Counted from the first letter of the stretch, positions 7,649-17,151 are shown. The stretch is 38,198 nt of DNA from Planctomycetota bacterium (GCA_021776775.1 JAJFFE010000314.1:1-38198), one strand, 5' to 3'. Program-made: numbers and translations. Notes: generated from the letters alone by a model not told the origin.

Positions 7649-10348
7649 GTGAGTTCCTTGGTTGGAATCACTGAGCTAATGGCAACCCCCGTGCCCAGCT
7701 CGAACTCACCCCTGAGCGCTGTTCCAGACCGAAGGTCGGGTCGAAAACGGTCCCTTCGTCCAAACTCCAGACATGCCACGGGGTTGACTTCGAGGGCCAC
7801 CCGAGACATAACGCCGCTGGCCACCGCGGGGCCCGCGATGCTCCTCGACGGCACCTCGACGTCGGCCTCGTCACGCAGGTCGGGCCCCTTGCCGCTAGCG
7901 GGATCCATCCCCCGAGTCATTGCTCTCTTTGGATCGTTCGTCCGCCCGCTGCGGTCCCGGTCCCTGCACGCCCCAGGTCGCCTGGTGTGGACGTCGTGCC
8001 TCGTGCTCGCGCTCGGGACCCTCGCCCTATCCTCGGCCCTCGAGCGCACGTCGTTCGCGGCTCCGCGGCAGGAGAGCCTCAACATCGTCGAGGTCGAACT
8101 CCGCGGACTGTCGCGGGTGAGCGTCGGCGAGATCGAGGCTCAACTCACGGTCAAGGCGGGTGCCCTCTACGACGCCGCCGAACTCGAGGCCGAATACCAG
8201 CGTCTGTTCAAGACCCGACAATTCCGATTCATCGAGACCGAAGTCGAACGCGTTCCCGGCGGAGTGAAGATCATTCTCATCTTCACGGAGCGAGAGCTCG
8301 TCTCCCGGATCCGCTTGGACGGCGTCGAGGGTCTCGATCGAACGACGCTGCTCGAATTGCGCCGGACCCGCATCGGGGAGCTGCTCGACGAGTCCCAGCT
8401 TCGCTATGATCGATCCGACCTCGAACGGCTTTACCGCGAGAAGGGTTACCTGTTCGCGACCGTCAGCACGCAGACCACTCCTCACCACAGCGGCGGCGTC
8501 GTCGTCACGTTCGTCGCCAACGAGGGTCCCCAAGTCAACGTGGAGTCGATCTCGTTTCACGGCAACGACACGTTCGACAGCGGCGAGCTCGACGACTTAC
8601 TGCAGACGCACGTGCGATCGACATTCTTCGGCTTTCCGAACTCCGGACACTTCCAGGAAGATCTCTACCTCGAAGACCTCGCCAACGTGCGCGCGTTCTA
8701 TCGCAACCACGGATTCTTCGACGTGCTCGTCGCCGCGGAAGACTTTGCGTTCAATCGCGATCGATCGGAACTTCACCTCGGGATCCGAGTAGAGGAAGGC
8801 GATCGATACCAAATCTCCAGCATTCAGATCGTGACCGAAGGCACGGGTGTCTTTCCCGAGACGATTCTCCGGGACAAGATCAAAGTCGAGCAGGGTGACT
8901 TCTGGAACGGCGAGGTTCTCCAAACCGGCCTGACCGAGATTCGTCGAATGTACTGGGACCGCGCGTACATCGACGTCAACCCAACCGTCACACCCGTCGT
9001 GGCCGAGACAGACGATCAAGTTTCGCTCTTGGTCGAGATCCGCGAGGGCGAGAAGTCGTTCGTCGAGTTCATCGAGATTCGCGGCAACGAAGAGACACGT
9101 GACAAAGTCGTCCGACGTGAACTGCCGATTTTCCCCGGCGACGAAATCAGCTACTCGAAGCTCGAAGACGGCCGCAGCAATCTGTTCCGGCTTCGTTACT
9201 TCGAAGACGTTCGATTTCGGTTCGAGGAGGGTTCGACGCCAAGCCAAAAGAACGTCGTGTTCGACCTGGAGGAGACCTCCACCGGGCGACTCCTGTTCGG
9301 CTTCGGAGTGACGTCGGGTCGCGGACTCATCGGCAACATCGCCCTTCGCAAAGAGAACTTCGATCTCGCGGATCTGCCGGAGAGCTTCTTCGACCTCCCG
9401 GACGCGTTCACCGGTGGTGGCCAACGACTGATTTTGGAAGCGTCGCCGGGAACCGAGTTCTCTCGCTACCGCGGAGAGTTCTTCGACCCTCACCTGTTCG
9501 ACTCGGACACTTCGTTTCGCGCCCAAGTCTTCAAGGTCGACTTCCAGCGTCGGGAGTATCGAGATGACCGGGTTGGATTCGAGCTGGGTCTCGGTCAGCG
9601 CTTTCCGTTCGACCGAAACCTCACCGCGGAGCTCACCTACCGCATGGAGGTCGTGGATGTACGGCGGGTCGAACCAGACGCCCCACCGGACGTCTTCCGA
9701 GTCGCCGGATCCACCCGAATCTCCGGGCTAGGACTCGAGGCTAGATACGACCGCCGGACTTATAGACACCTCGTCGGACCGGTCGATGGCTGGCTCGCTA
9801 GCGCCGGCTACGAGTATCTCGGCGGCTTCCTCGGCGGTGAACTCGACGTATCGAAAGCGTCGGCCACACTGTCGGTGCACGAGACCATGTTCTCCGACGG
9901 AGACAAGAAGCGGCACATTCTGACGTTCCGCAACTTCTTCGCCTGGTCGGAGCCGCATCACAACAGCAGCGAAGTACCCATCTACGAACGGTACTACCTC
10001 GGTGGCTCACGAAACCTGAGGGGCTTTCGCTTCAATGGCGTCGGCCCTATGTTCTTCAAGCAGCCACTCGGCGGCACTGCGCGACAAAACGGAAGCTTGC
10101 AGTACAGCTTTCCGCTCTACGAGGAGACGCTACGCGGCGTCTTCTTCGTCGACTACGGAAACCTGGCTCGGGATCTAGAGCACTTCTCCCTGAAGAACTA
10201 TCGACTCGCCGCGGGCGCAGGCATCTTGATCAACATTCCGTTCCTCGGTCAGAACTTGCCGATTTCGGTGTCGTGGGGAGAGGCGATTCTCGAAGAAGAC
10301 ACGGATCGCACCCGAAACTTCTTGTTCGATATCGGTATTGGTTTCTGA
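7649..10348 (+). CDS. bamA: BamA, outer membrane protein assembly factor (Omp85)
   Basis: The frame gives up to 899 residues. From about residue 140 there are consecutive POTRA domains (start LNIVEVELRGLSRVSVGEI, later GNDTFDSGELDD and EIRGNEETRDKVVRRE), followed from about 540 by a 16-strand-type barrel. The barrel holds the conserved loop-6 type motif YYLGGSRNLRGF and ends in phenylalanine (IGIGF), as the beta-signal requires. BamA folds and inserts beta-barrel proteins into the outer membrane. The start is uncertain: GTG at 7649 gives about 110 residues of unconserved sequence, while a hydrophobic signal-like segment (WTSCLVLALGTLALSSALE) lies at 113-131. TTG at 7889 or GTG at 7985 are plausible true starts. 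It is followed by a Skp-like gene after 44 bases, the usual partner. Confidence 0.95.
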   Translation: MSSLVGITELMATPVPSSNSPLSAVPDRRSGRKRSLRPNSRHATGLTSRATRDITPLATAGPAMLLDGTSTSASSRRSGPLPLAGSIPRVIALFGSFVRPLRSRSLHAPGRLVWTSCLVLALGTLALSSALERTSFAAPRQESLNIVEVELRGLSRVSVGEIEAQLTVKAGALYDAAELEAEYQRLFKTRQFRFIETEVERVPGGVKIILIFTERELVSRIRLDGVEGLDRTTLLELRRTRIGELLDESQLRYDRSDLERLYREKGYLFATVSTQTTPHHSGGVVVTFVANEGPQVNVESISFHGNDTFDSGELDDLLQTHVRSTFFGFPNSGHFQEDLYLEDLANVRAFYRNHGFFDVLVAAEDFAFNRDRSELHLGIRVEEGDRYQISSIQIVTEGTGVFPETILRDKIKVEQGDFWNGEVLQTGLTEIRRMYWDRAYIDVNPTVTPVVAETDDQVSLLVEIREGEKSFVEFIEIRGNEETRDKVVRRELPIFPGDEISYSKLEDGRSNLFRLRYFEDVRFRFEEGSTPSQKNVVFDLEETSTGRLLFGFGVTSGRGLIGNIALRKENFDLADLPESFFDLPDAFTGGGQRLILEASPGTEFSRYRGEFFDPHLFDSDTSFRAQVFKVDFQRREYRDDRVGFELGLGQRFPFDRNLTAELTYRMEVVDVRRVEPDAPPDVFRVAGSTRISGLGLEARYDRRTYRHLVGPVDGWLASAGYEYLGGFLGGELDVSKASATLSVHETMFSDGDKKRHILTFRNFFAWSEPHHNSSEVPIYERYYLGGSRNLRGFRFNGVGPMFFKQPLGGTARQNGSLQYSFPLYEETLRGVFFVDYGNLARDLEHFSLKNYRLAAGAGILINIPFLGQNLPISVSWGEAILEEDTDRTRNFLFDIGIGF

Positions 10349-10392
10349 TTCCCTTTGCTGACTTCGACATTCGCACAGGGAAAGGAAATGCC

Positions 10393-10938
10393 ATGCGCAT
10401 TACCCTCATGGTCGCCGCCGCTGCTCTCTTGATTGCCGCCGCTCAGGGACCCAGGACTCGGCTCGGTGTGGTCGATCTAGAAGTGGTGTTCGAGGCGCAC
10501 CCGGGTAAACCTGCCATGCAGGAAGAGCTCTTGCAGTTGCGCGATACACTGCAGAACAAGATCACCGAACTCGAAGCGAAAGCCGCAGATCTCACGAACA
10601 AGATGGAGCTGTACAAGAAGGGATCCCCCAACCGAGACACGATCGAAAAGGATCTGACCTTGGTCGGGCGCGAGCTCGAGTACGAGCGCAACTTCGCGGC
10701 GACGTCGTTTCAGAAACAGAAACTCGCGTCGCGCGAAAAGATCGTGGTCGAAGTGAACAAGATCATTCGTGAGTTCGGCGCCAAGAACGGGTACACGGCA
10801 ATTCTTCAGCAACGCATGAACATCGCCAACGACATCCCGACCTGGGATTCGGTGCTGTACCACCCCGCCCACGTCGACGTCACCAACCGGATCATCGACC
10901 AAATGAAGAAGGCCGCTCCGCCCGAGAATGGGAAGTAG
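10393..10938 (+). CDS. skp: OmpH/Skp-like periplasmic chaperone
   Basis: The 181-residue product has a short signal peptide (MRITLMVAAAALLIAAAQG), then RLGVVDLEVVFEAHPGKPAMQEEL, which is the N-terminal strand and entry into the long helical arms of the Skp/OmpH family. Residues about 40-120 are heptad-like and charged, with the return strand at GYTAILQQ. Skp trimers hold unfolded outer membrane proteins and deliver them to BamA, encoded just upstream in what looks like one transcript. GGGAAAGGA at about 10378-10386 precedes the ATG at 10393. A longer in-frame extension overlaps bamA and lacks a signal peptide at its start, so it was not used. The gene ends one base before the convergent mutS2 stop. 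Confidence 0.9.
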   Translation: MRITLMVAAAALLIAAAQGPRTRLGVVDLEVVFEAHPGKPAMQEELLQLRDTLQNKITELEAKAADLTNKMELYKKGSPNRDTIEKDLTLVGRELEYERNFAATSFQKQKLASREKIVVEVNKIIREFGAKNGYTAILQQRMNIANDIPTWDSVLYHPAHVDVTNRIIDQMKKAAPPENGK

Positions 10939-10939
10939 C

Positions 10940-13228
10940 CTAGTCCCGAGTTTCGTCGTACCAGTCGAAGTCGTATCCCGGCGGGGGTAGAACCCATGAA
11001 ATGTCTTGGTAGGCGACTTCCGTCGGTATGCCGTTGTAGGAGACGGTGAACAGCTCCTTCGAGCGGTTCACCTTGCGAATATCCACCACCGCTCGCAACC
11101 TCGGCACAAAGACCTGGTCGCCTTTCTTGAGTTCCAACGCTCGCTCAAGTCGTCGTTCGGCGAGGCGCGTCGATGTCTCCGCGCGATCAATCTCGGCGAG
11201 CAAGTTGTCGTAGGCGGCACGCCTCTCTTTCGGTGGTTCACCGGTGGCGCGCACCGCGGCGCGTAGCCGGGCGACGAGATCTCGCACCCGCTGGTCCTCA
11301 CTGCGCTCGAGTTCGTGTTCGATCCCGCGTCGCATTGCGCGCACGGCGGCCACTTCGTCTTCCATCGTTGACTCGAGCTCCGCCGCGTTCGCCTGATGCT
11401 TGCGCATTTCTTGCTCGCGACGCTCGAGGTCTCGCCTAGTCCGCTCCATCCCGTCGAGGATCTCGGCGTCGAGCCGATCTTCACCGGTCATCAATTCCTC
11501 GGCTCGATCGACGACTTCGTCCGGAACACCGATGCGTCTCGCGATAATGAGCGCGTTCGAACGACCCGGTAGTCCCGTCAGTAGCCGGTAGGTCGGGGCC
11601 AGCTTCTCCGGATCGAACTCCATGCAAGCGTTCTCACACTTGCGGTGTCGAAACGCAAACTCCTTGAGCCGCCCGAGGTGCGTGGTCACGAGCGTCGACG
11701 TTCCGCGGCGATACAGCCGTTCTAAGATCGACTCCCCGAGCGCCGCCCCTTCCAGGGGATCCGTCCCCGCGCCCAATTCATCGATGAGAACCAAGCTCCG
11801 CGAGCTGGCTGCGTGGAGAATCTCCGAGATCACCGTCATGTGAGATGAGAAGGTCGAGAGATTCTGCTCGATACTCTGTTCGTCGCCGATGTCCGCGTAC
11901 ACCGCGTCGTAGAGGGGAACGGTCGCCCCCTCGTCCGCAGGTAGCGGAATTCCGGTGTACGCCATCAGGGAGTAGAGGCCGATGGTTTTGAGCGATACCG
12001 TCTTGCCGCCCGTGTTGGGACCGGTGACCACGAGTTGAAATTTCGATCCCGACAGCTCGAGATCGAGCGGGACCACCTGGGGCTGCCCCTTCGCTGCGGT
12101 CAAGTTGGCCGGGCCGAGGCTTGGATCACGCGCCATCCAAACCAGTATCGGATGCCGAGCGTTTCGGACCACGAGTTCGCGCTGTTCAGAAATCAACGGC
12201 CGCACACACGCGAACGCTTCCCCGAATCGACCGCGGGCGAGGGCCACGTCGAGAGACATGAGCTGCTCGAACAGCTGGAGGATCGGAATGCGCTGCGCGT
12301 TCACGCGGACGGTCAGCTCAGCAAGGATGCGAGCGAGCTCATGAGATTCCCGCTGCCGCGCTTCCGCCAGGTCGTCGCCCTTGCGAACGATGTCCTGAGG
12401 TTCGATGAACAGGGTGGCGCCAGACGATGACTCTCCGTGAACGACGCCTCGCATGCGACCCCGTTGCTCCGCTCGCACCGCGAACACAAAACGACCGTTG
12501 CGGATGGTGACGATCGAATCTTGCAGCACTTTCCGCAACTCGCTCGACTTCGATCGGCCTTCCATCCAACGTCGGAGTTCCTGATCGAGCCTAGTAATCT
12601 CGTCGCGCAAGCCTCCGAGGACGGGCGACGCGGTCGAAAGTATTTCACCCTGCGCGTCCACGGTGTGCCCGAGGGTCTCCAGCAACGTATCAAAGTTCGG
12701 CAGCCGTCTCGCTTGTCGGGATAGTTCGGGTAAATCAGAGCGCCCCACCAAAGTACCGGAGATAGCACGCCCCCTATCGAGCGCTTGCCCGATCCCAGCC
12801 AGCTCACGACCGGAGAGGATTCGCGTCAATCCTTCGTCATCTCGGCGGATCCATTGGTGAAGATCCGGAATCCCGTCGAGCCGAAAACCGAATCGCTCTT
12901 TGATGAGAACCCGGATTTCGTCGGTCTCTGTTTGAAGGCGGTTGACCTCACCCCGATCTCCCGATGGGACGAGACCGGCGATACGCTCTCGGGCTGGCTT
13001 GGAGGACGCGTATGACGCCAGTACCTCGAGGATCTTGGGGTACTCGAGTCGCGCACGGCTGGCGATCGCCAACGCGACACGGACCGGTCGAGCAGAGTTG
13101 TCCGAGGAGTGCGAGCTGCGTCGACGCTTCTTGGGCTTGGTCGCCCGCTCCCCTTTTGGTTGTCCCTCGGACATAGCCGTCTGACCCTTCGCCGAAAGCG
13201 GGCCATTCTTGTGTCCACTCCGCGTCAT
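10940..13228 (-). CDS. mutS2: MutS2-family ATPase lacking the SMR domain
   Basis: The protein has about 762 residues from ATG 13228. After a lysine/serine-rich N-terminal stretch of about 45 residues come the MutS2 helical core (LEYPKILEVLASYASS), the ATPase with Walker A GPNTGGKT at about 403-410, Walker B SLVLIDELGAGTDPLEG and the TTHLGRLKEF switch, then a long coiled coil. The end is a small KOW-like beta segment (KGDQVFVPRLRAVVDIRKV) and an aspartate/tyrosine-rich tail. The C-terminal SMR nuclease domain of standard MutS2, with its D-x-H and H-G-x-G-x-G motifs, is absent. MutS2 proteins act on branched DNA or on collided ribosomes; without SMR a ribosome-splitting or DNA-clamp role without cleavage is possible. 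Alternative starts are ATG 13174 and TTG 13276. Confidence 0.92.
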   Translation of the reverse strand: MTRSGHKNGPLSAKGQTAMSEGQPKGERATKPKKRRRSSHSSDNSARPVRVALAIASRARLEYPKILEVLASYASSKPARERIAGLVPSGDRGEVNRLQTETDEIRVLIKERFGFRLDGIPDLHQWIRRDDEGLTRILSGRELAGIGQALDRGRAISGTLVGRSDLPELSRQARRLPNFDTLLETLGHTVDAQGEILSTASPVLGGLRDEITRLDQELRRWMEGRSKSSELRKVLQDSIVTIRNGRFVFAVRAEQRGRMRGVVHGESSSGATLFIEPQDIVRKGDDLAEARQRESHELARILAELTVRVNAQRIPILQLFEQLMSLDVALARGRFGEAFACVRPLISEQRELVVRNARHPILVWMARDPSLGPANLTAAKGQPQVVPLDLELSGSKFQLVVTGPNTGGKTVSLKTIGLYSLMAYTGIPLPADEGATVPLYDAVYADIGDEQSIEQNLSTFSSHMTVISEILHAASSRSLVLIDELGAGTDPLEGAALGESILERLYRRGTSTLVTTHLGRLKEFAFRHRKCENACMEFDPEKLAPTYRLLTGLPGRSNALIIARRIGVPDEVVDRAEELMTGEDRLDAEILDGMERTRRDLERREQEMRKHQANAAELESTMEDEVAAVRAMRRGIEHELERSEDQRVRDLVARLRAAVRATGEPPKERRAAYDNLLAEIDRAETSTRLAERRLERALELKKGDQVFVPRLRAVVDIRKVNRSKELFTVSYNGIPTEVAYQDISWVLPPPGYDFDWYDETRD

Positions 13229-13328
13229 CACAAGCTTCTTGACGAGTGAGACCCCGCAACCAAGAACGGCTCGCAACGCGATCAGCGTGGCGAGCCGTTT
13301 TGGTGAACATCGAAGAGCTGCGGGCGGC

Positions 13329-14741
13329 TCAGGACAGCTTGCTGTCGATCACCCTCTGCAGGTCTCGTAGCAAATCATCGTCGGACCCGTCGCTGGCGGA
13401 CTGCGCCTTCGCTTGACGTACTGCATCGCCGAGGTCCTCGGTGACACCCGGCTCGATGAGTTCGGTCGCTCCCCCGAGTGGGGCCATTCCCGACGACGGC
13501 GCGGTCAACATCTGCGTCATGTCCTCCGTCGGAAACTCCGGTTCGGGAACATGCGACGGGAGCGGTGCCGTATCCGAGGCGGTCGGCAACGTCAACGGCT
13601 GGGTCATATCCATGCTCGAGAGATCGCCGATCGAAGGAAGCTGCTGAGTGACCTCGATGGGCTCATCGTACTGCGGTCGCACCATCTCCGGCGGGGCCGA
13701 AATCGTTCTGGCCGGCGCCGCCGTTTGCGCACGAGACTGCAACACATGCAGATCACGCTCGGCCGAGGTCGCGCGTGCGTTGGCCACCTTGAGACGCTTT
13801 CGAGTCCGACGTCCACGGACGAGTGCCACCAACGCCACGAGTGCGACGCAGACAATCACCAATACGAGGCCGAACAGGCTCATGTTCTCGGCGTCGAATG
13901 TTCCTTCTTTCGCGTTGGCCACCGACCGTCGGGCCATCGTGACGAAGTAGTCTTGGACATCGGGGAAGCTGACGTCGACCGGACCCGCCGAGGCAGACTG
14001 ACGCTCAGCCGCAATTCGGAGATCGGTCTCGGTCTTCTTGGCCGCCTCGGTCTCCGCTAGCGCCGACCGCAAGGTCGCGACTTCGCTGCTGAGCGGCCGA
14101 AGGAGATCGAGCTCACCTTGCAGTTTCTGGATGGTGGCAAGCTGACCTTGGAATCGTTCGGTCGCACTCTCTTCACCGTTGCGGAGCTGCCCTCCGACCG
14201 AGTTCAAGTCCTGCGCCAAACGATCTCGCTCCGTGACCGCAGCCAGTCGCTCCTTGTCGAGTTCGCTATTCTCGGCCGTTAGATCACTCAGCTGTCGCTT
14301 CAGTTCGTCGCGCTCCGCGGACAGCGTGTCGACGCGAGAGTTGACCGACGTTTCGGATTGCCGAGCGATGTCGAGTTCCGCCGCAACGGACTGACGCTCT
14401 TGACGCAACCGCGTGATTTCGGCTTCGAACTCCGCGGTACGCTGCTCAGTCGACGAAAGCTCGCGAATCTGATGACGTGCTTGGCTCTCGAGAAACTCGA
14501 CGTCGCCTTTTCGTTGCACGAGTTCTTGATCAGACGAGAGGTATAGATCTTGGAATCGATCGCGGTCGTCCGCCATCTCTTTCAGCGCGTGACGCACCAT
14601 GGTCAGCGACGTCTTGACGTTTTGGAGTTCAACCTGCTCTGCGGTCGGTCCAGCGGACTTTGGCGGGGGCGAAGAACACGCGACGGTGATTGTGGCGAGA
14701 CCCAGGATCCAGAGCCCGCGACATAAGGGTGTAAAACTCAT
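13329..14741 (-). CDS. Coiled-coil lipoprotein with one transmembrane helix and TQ-motif tail
   Basis: This 470-residue protein is not of a family I recognise. It starts with a lipoprotein signal (GLATITVAC, lipidated C22), continues as a charged coiled coil from about 33 to 250, then has one strong membrane helix at 288-308 followed by RGRRTRKR. The tail after it is proline- and threonine-rich and repeats a short motif: VTQQL (364-368), MTQPL (379-383), MTQML (408-412), with ATELIEP at 425-431. The positive-inside rule puts the tail in the cytoplasm and the coiled coil in the periplasm. The spaced threonines could be kinase targets read by an FHA domain, and an FHA protein is encoded 4 kb away. 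ATG 14741 is chosen because the signal peptide starts there; upstream codons look noncoding. Confidence 0.75.
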   Translation of the reverse strand: MSFTPLCRGLWILGLATITVACSSPPPKSAGPTAEQVELQNVKTSLTMVRHALKEMADDRDRFQDLYLSSDQELVQRKGDVEFLESQARHQIRELSSTEQRTAEFEAEITRLRQERQSVAAELDIARQSETSVNSRVDTLSAERDELKRQLSDLTAENSELDKERLAAVTERDRLAQDLNSVGGQLRNGEESATERFQGQLATIQKLQGELDLLRPLSSEVATLRSALAETEAAKKTETDLRIAAERQSASAGPVDVSFPDVQDYFVTMARRSVANAKEGTFDAENMSLFGLVLVIVCVALVALVALVRGRRTRKRLKVANARATSAERDLHVLQSRAQTAAPARTISAPPEMVRPQYDEPIEVTQQLPSIGDLSSMDMTQPLTLPTASDTAPLPSHVPEPEFPTEDMTQMLTAPSSGMAPLGGATELIEPGVTEDLGDAVRQAKAQSASDGSDDDLLRDLQRVIDSKLS

Positions 14742-14966
14742 AGAGGTTCTTTTCTCCTCGGACGAGATAAGAGGAGCGACCCGAGCAGACCCCGGGTTGC
14801 AGCGTGGACAGATTCCACTCAAGCATACGATGGGGATCTCGGTTCGACCGGTGAGGGGAAGCTCGAGCGTAGGCGAGTCGGGAAACTCGTCACCCGGAAC
14901 GTCGTTTAGCCGATCGAACGGCGACGGTTCCGGAAAACTCTGCTCGGCTGCGCGCCGAAAAGCCGC

Positions 14967-16796
14967 TTACGACTTGGGGAAACGCCGCTCGAGATCGTCA
15001 AGTCGGTCGAGGACAGCCTGCAGCCGGTTCGGCGTCACGGCGTCGACCGTATCCTCGAATTCCGGCACCGACTCGACTGAACGGGGGGCCTGCTCACTCT
15101 GAATGCGTCGCAGTTGCGGCAAGCAGCGAACAATCCCGTCGACGACCCGCTGTGCCGCCTCGGGCGCTTCCAAGATCCCTGGAGCGAAGACTGCCCACCG
15201 GGTACGTGGGCGCCCCGGCTCGCAGAACACGAAAAACTGCCCGGCAATTGTCAGGCTCGATTCGTCTTCAAAAATAGATTCGCCGAGGTGGACACTGACG
15301 ACACGCTGAATCTCTTCACGAGCCTCGACAGTGGTCGCAATCGCGCGGCACGAATAGCCAGAGCTTCCCAGCCCAACCGTTCCCGCGGACTCGAGCTCCG
15401 AGGGAGTTTCCATGGAGAGGATCGCGAGGCCGGAGACGTGGTTGTCTTCGTGAACCCATCGGCGCAGCCCCGCTTCGAGATCCCCACCCGCGAGTCGCGC
15501 CTCGGTGACGCACTGGATGCAGGAGAATGGATCCGGAACATGCAGCAGCAGGTCGTTCGGACTCACCCGGACCTGTGGGTTCGCGCGTGAAACGTCGTCG
15601 CGACGTCGCCCGGGTCCCGGAACGAACGTATTGTCATACCGCTCCTGCCTCTCGCGCTCACGATCCGTAGGTGGGTCCGAATACCCCAGATCATCGCGAC
15701 CGAAATCGCCGCCCGCTCCATGGCCAGCGCCCTCGTGAATCGGGGGCCGCGTCGACACCGGTCTCGGCGTCGGAGAAGGCAGAGACGCAGGTGACTCGAT
15801 GGAGGCCGGCCGCTCGGAAGGAGGGCGTTGGGACGCAGGCTGCGGAGAAGGAGAGCGCTCGGAGGCAGGAGGCTCGGAAGCCGACGACGCTGGTGAAGGA
15901 AGCACTGGTGACGGAAGCTCGGCGCCGCGAAAGGGTTTCTCAGGCGCTGGCGACGGCGGCCAATCCGCACCCGACGACTCGCCGCCGCTCGGTGCCGCAG
16001 GAAGTGACGCCGGATCCTCCGTGTCGTCGACGCCGCCGACGGGCGACTCGGGCGCCAAGTCTCGGGCCAAGTCCCTCAGGCTGAGGTCGGTCAACGGACG
16101 TCGAACGAGTTCGACACCCTGGATCAATGGATCTTCGTCGACATCGCAGATCAGGTAGATCGCGATCTTCGGGTCGACTTCGCGCAATCTCTCGACGAAC
16201 CCCTGAGCCTCGATGAGGAGCGTTCGGGTGCTCGCCACGACGGCCGAATAGCGTCGCTGGCGAAACCAGTCCAGAGCCGCGAAGCGGTGACTTGCGGAGA
16301 CGTGCGACAAATCACACCGTTTGAGAGTCTTGGCGACGCTTTCGGCGTCCTCCGGGCGATCGGTCAGTACCAGCACCGGTGGCCGGTCCTCCGGGCTCTC
16401 GGTCCGCAGCGGCGACAGCAACTCCCGGATTTCATCGCGACTGAGGACATGCCTCGGGGGCAGCCCTCTCTTTTCCGGTCGTCGCTCTGTCACGAGAATT
16501 CCCCGCCCCTCACGCACGCTATCGTTCCGAAGATTGACGAGCGGCTGAGCGCTCCCCGGAGCTGTGCGATCCAATCCCCTTCGGACCCTCGGTCCCTTTC
16601 GGCCCACCCTCGGCGCCGGAAAGAACGGGGTGAGCGACGCCACCTCGGACGCGGCTCGATCGGGATCCGCGTTGTCCGAATCTACCTCTTCGGTATCACC
16701 GCCCTCAGAATGACGGCCCTCGGTATCACGGCGCCTGCCATCACCGTGTCGTTTGGCATCAGGCTGCCGGCGTCGGAGAGGTGCGTCCGCGTCCAC
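14967..16796 (-). CDS. Pseudo-receiver protein with proline/serine-rich linker and unknown C-terminal domain
   Basis: The 609-residue protein has three parts. Residues about 140-250 look like a response-regulator receiver (PPVLVLTDRPEDAESVAKTL, later IAIYLICDVDEDP and VELVRRPL), but the third strand reads YSAVVASTRTLL, so the phosphorylated aspartate is missing. Residues about 255-395 are a low-complexity proline/serine/alanine linker. The end (about 420-609) is a globular domain of unknown type with FSCIQC, and finishes in a short coiled coil (NRLQAVLDRLDDLERRF). The first 80 residues are arginine-rich and disordered. No signal peptide is present, so it is cytoplasmic. The start is GTG at 16796, five bases after AAGGGG. 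The function is unknown; a phosphorylation-independent adaptor is a guess. Confidence 0.7.
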   Translation of the reverse strand: MDADAPLRRRQPDAKRHGDGRRRDTEGRHSEGGDTEEVDSDNADPDRAASEVASLTPFFPAPRVGRKGPRVRRGLDRTAPGSAQPLVNLRNDSVREGRGILVTERRPEKRGLPPRHVLSRDEIRELLSPLRTESPEDRPPVLVLTDRPEDAESVAKTLKRCDLSHVSASHRFAALDWFRQRRYSAVVASTRTLLIEAQGFVERLREVDPKIAIYLICDVDEDPLIQGVELVRRPLTDLSLRDLARDLAPESPVGGVDDTEDPASLPAAPSGGESSGADWPPSPAPEKPFRGAELPSPVLPSPASSASEPPASERSPSPQPASQRPPSERPASIESPASLPSPTPRPVSTRPPIHEGAGHGAGGDFGRDDLGYSDPPTDRERERQERYDNTFVPGPGRRRDDVSRANPQVRVSPNDLLLHVPDPFSCIQCVTEARLAGGDLEAGLRRWVHEDNHVSGLAILSMETPSELESAGTVGLGSSGYSCRAIATTVEAREEIQRVVSVHLGESIFEDESSLTIAGQFFVFCEPGRPRTRWAVFAPGILEAPEAAQRVVDGIVRCLPQLRRIQSEQAPRSVESVPEFEDTVDAVTPNRLQAVLDRLDDLERRFPKS

Positions 16797-17151
16797 AATT
16801 TCCCCTTTTCGCCGCGGCTGACGTTACCACGATCCGGCCCCGAGCGGTCCCCGAACGTGAGGAGCCACCAGCATTCGTCCGCCGACGACGGTTGTGTGCA
16901 ACCGGGCCGTCGGCCTCGTCCTGACCTCGTCCACTCCGTTCGCGAGCAAACGGTCTCGGTCTCGATTCGTCGCCGGTGGGCGGTCCAACGGCAACGTCAA
17001 CAACCAGGTTGGACCAGAGGTCGCACCACCAGCGAGCCTTGCAACTTCGTAGGAACTCTCGGGCATGTGTTGTTCCCGGAGTCATGTTGCGTCCCCGGGT
17101 CATGTTGCGCTCCCGGAATCTCCGGGCTACACCGTTTGGCCAAATACCGAG
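16797..17151. other. Intergenic region of 355 bases
   Basis: No gene is supported. It lies between the 3' end of the HEAT/VWA gene and the start of the pseudo-receiver gene, both on the minus strand. It contains a three-copy repeat at 17064-17119, described separately. The remainder shows nothing recognisable apart from the ribosome binding site of the gene starting at 16796. Confidence 0.5.
17064..17119. repeat. Imperfect 18-19 base tandem repeat, three copies
   Basis: Three successive copies begin with CATGT and end in CCCGG-type runs: 17064-17082, 17083-17100 and 17101-17119. The second and third share CATGTTGCG. The array lies just after the stop codon of the HEAT/VWA gene on the minus strand. 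Whether it is a terminator, a protein-binding array or a neutral expansion cannot be told. Confidence 0.7.
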
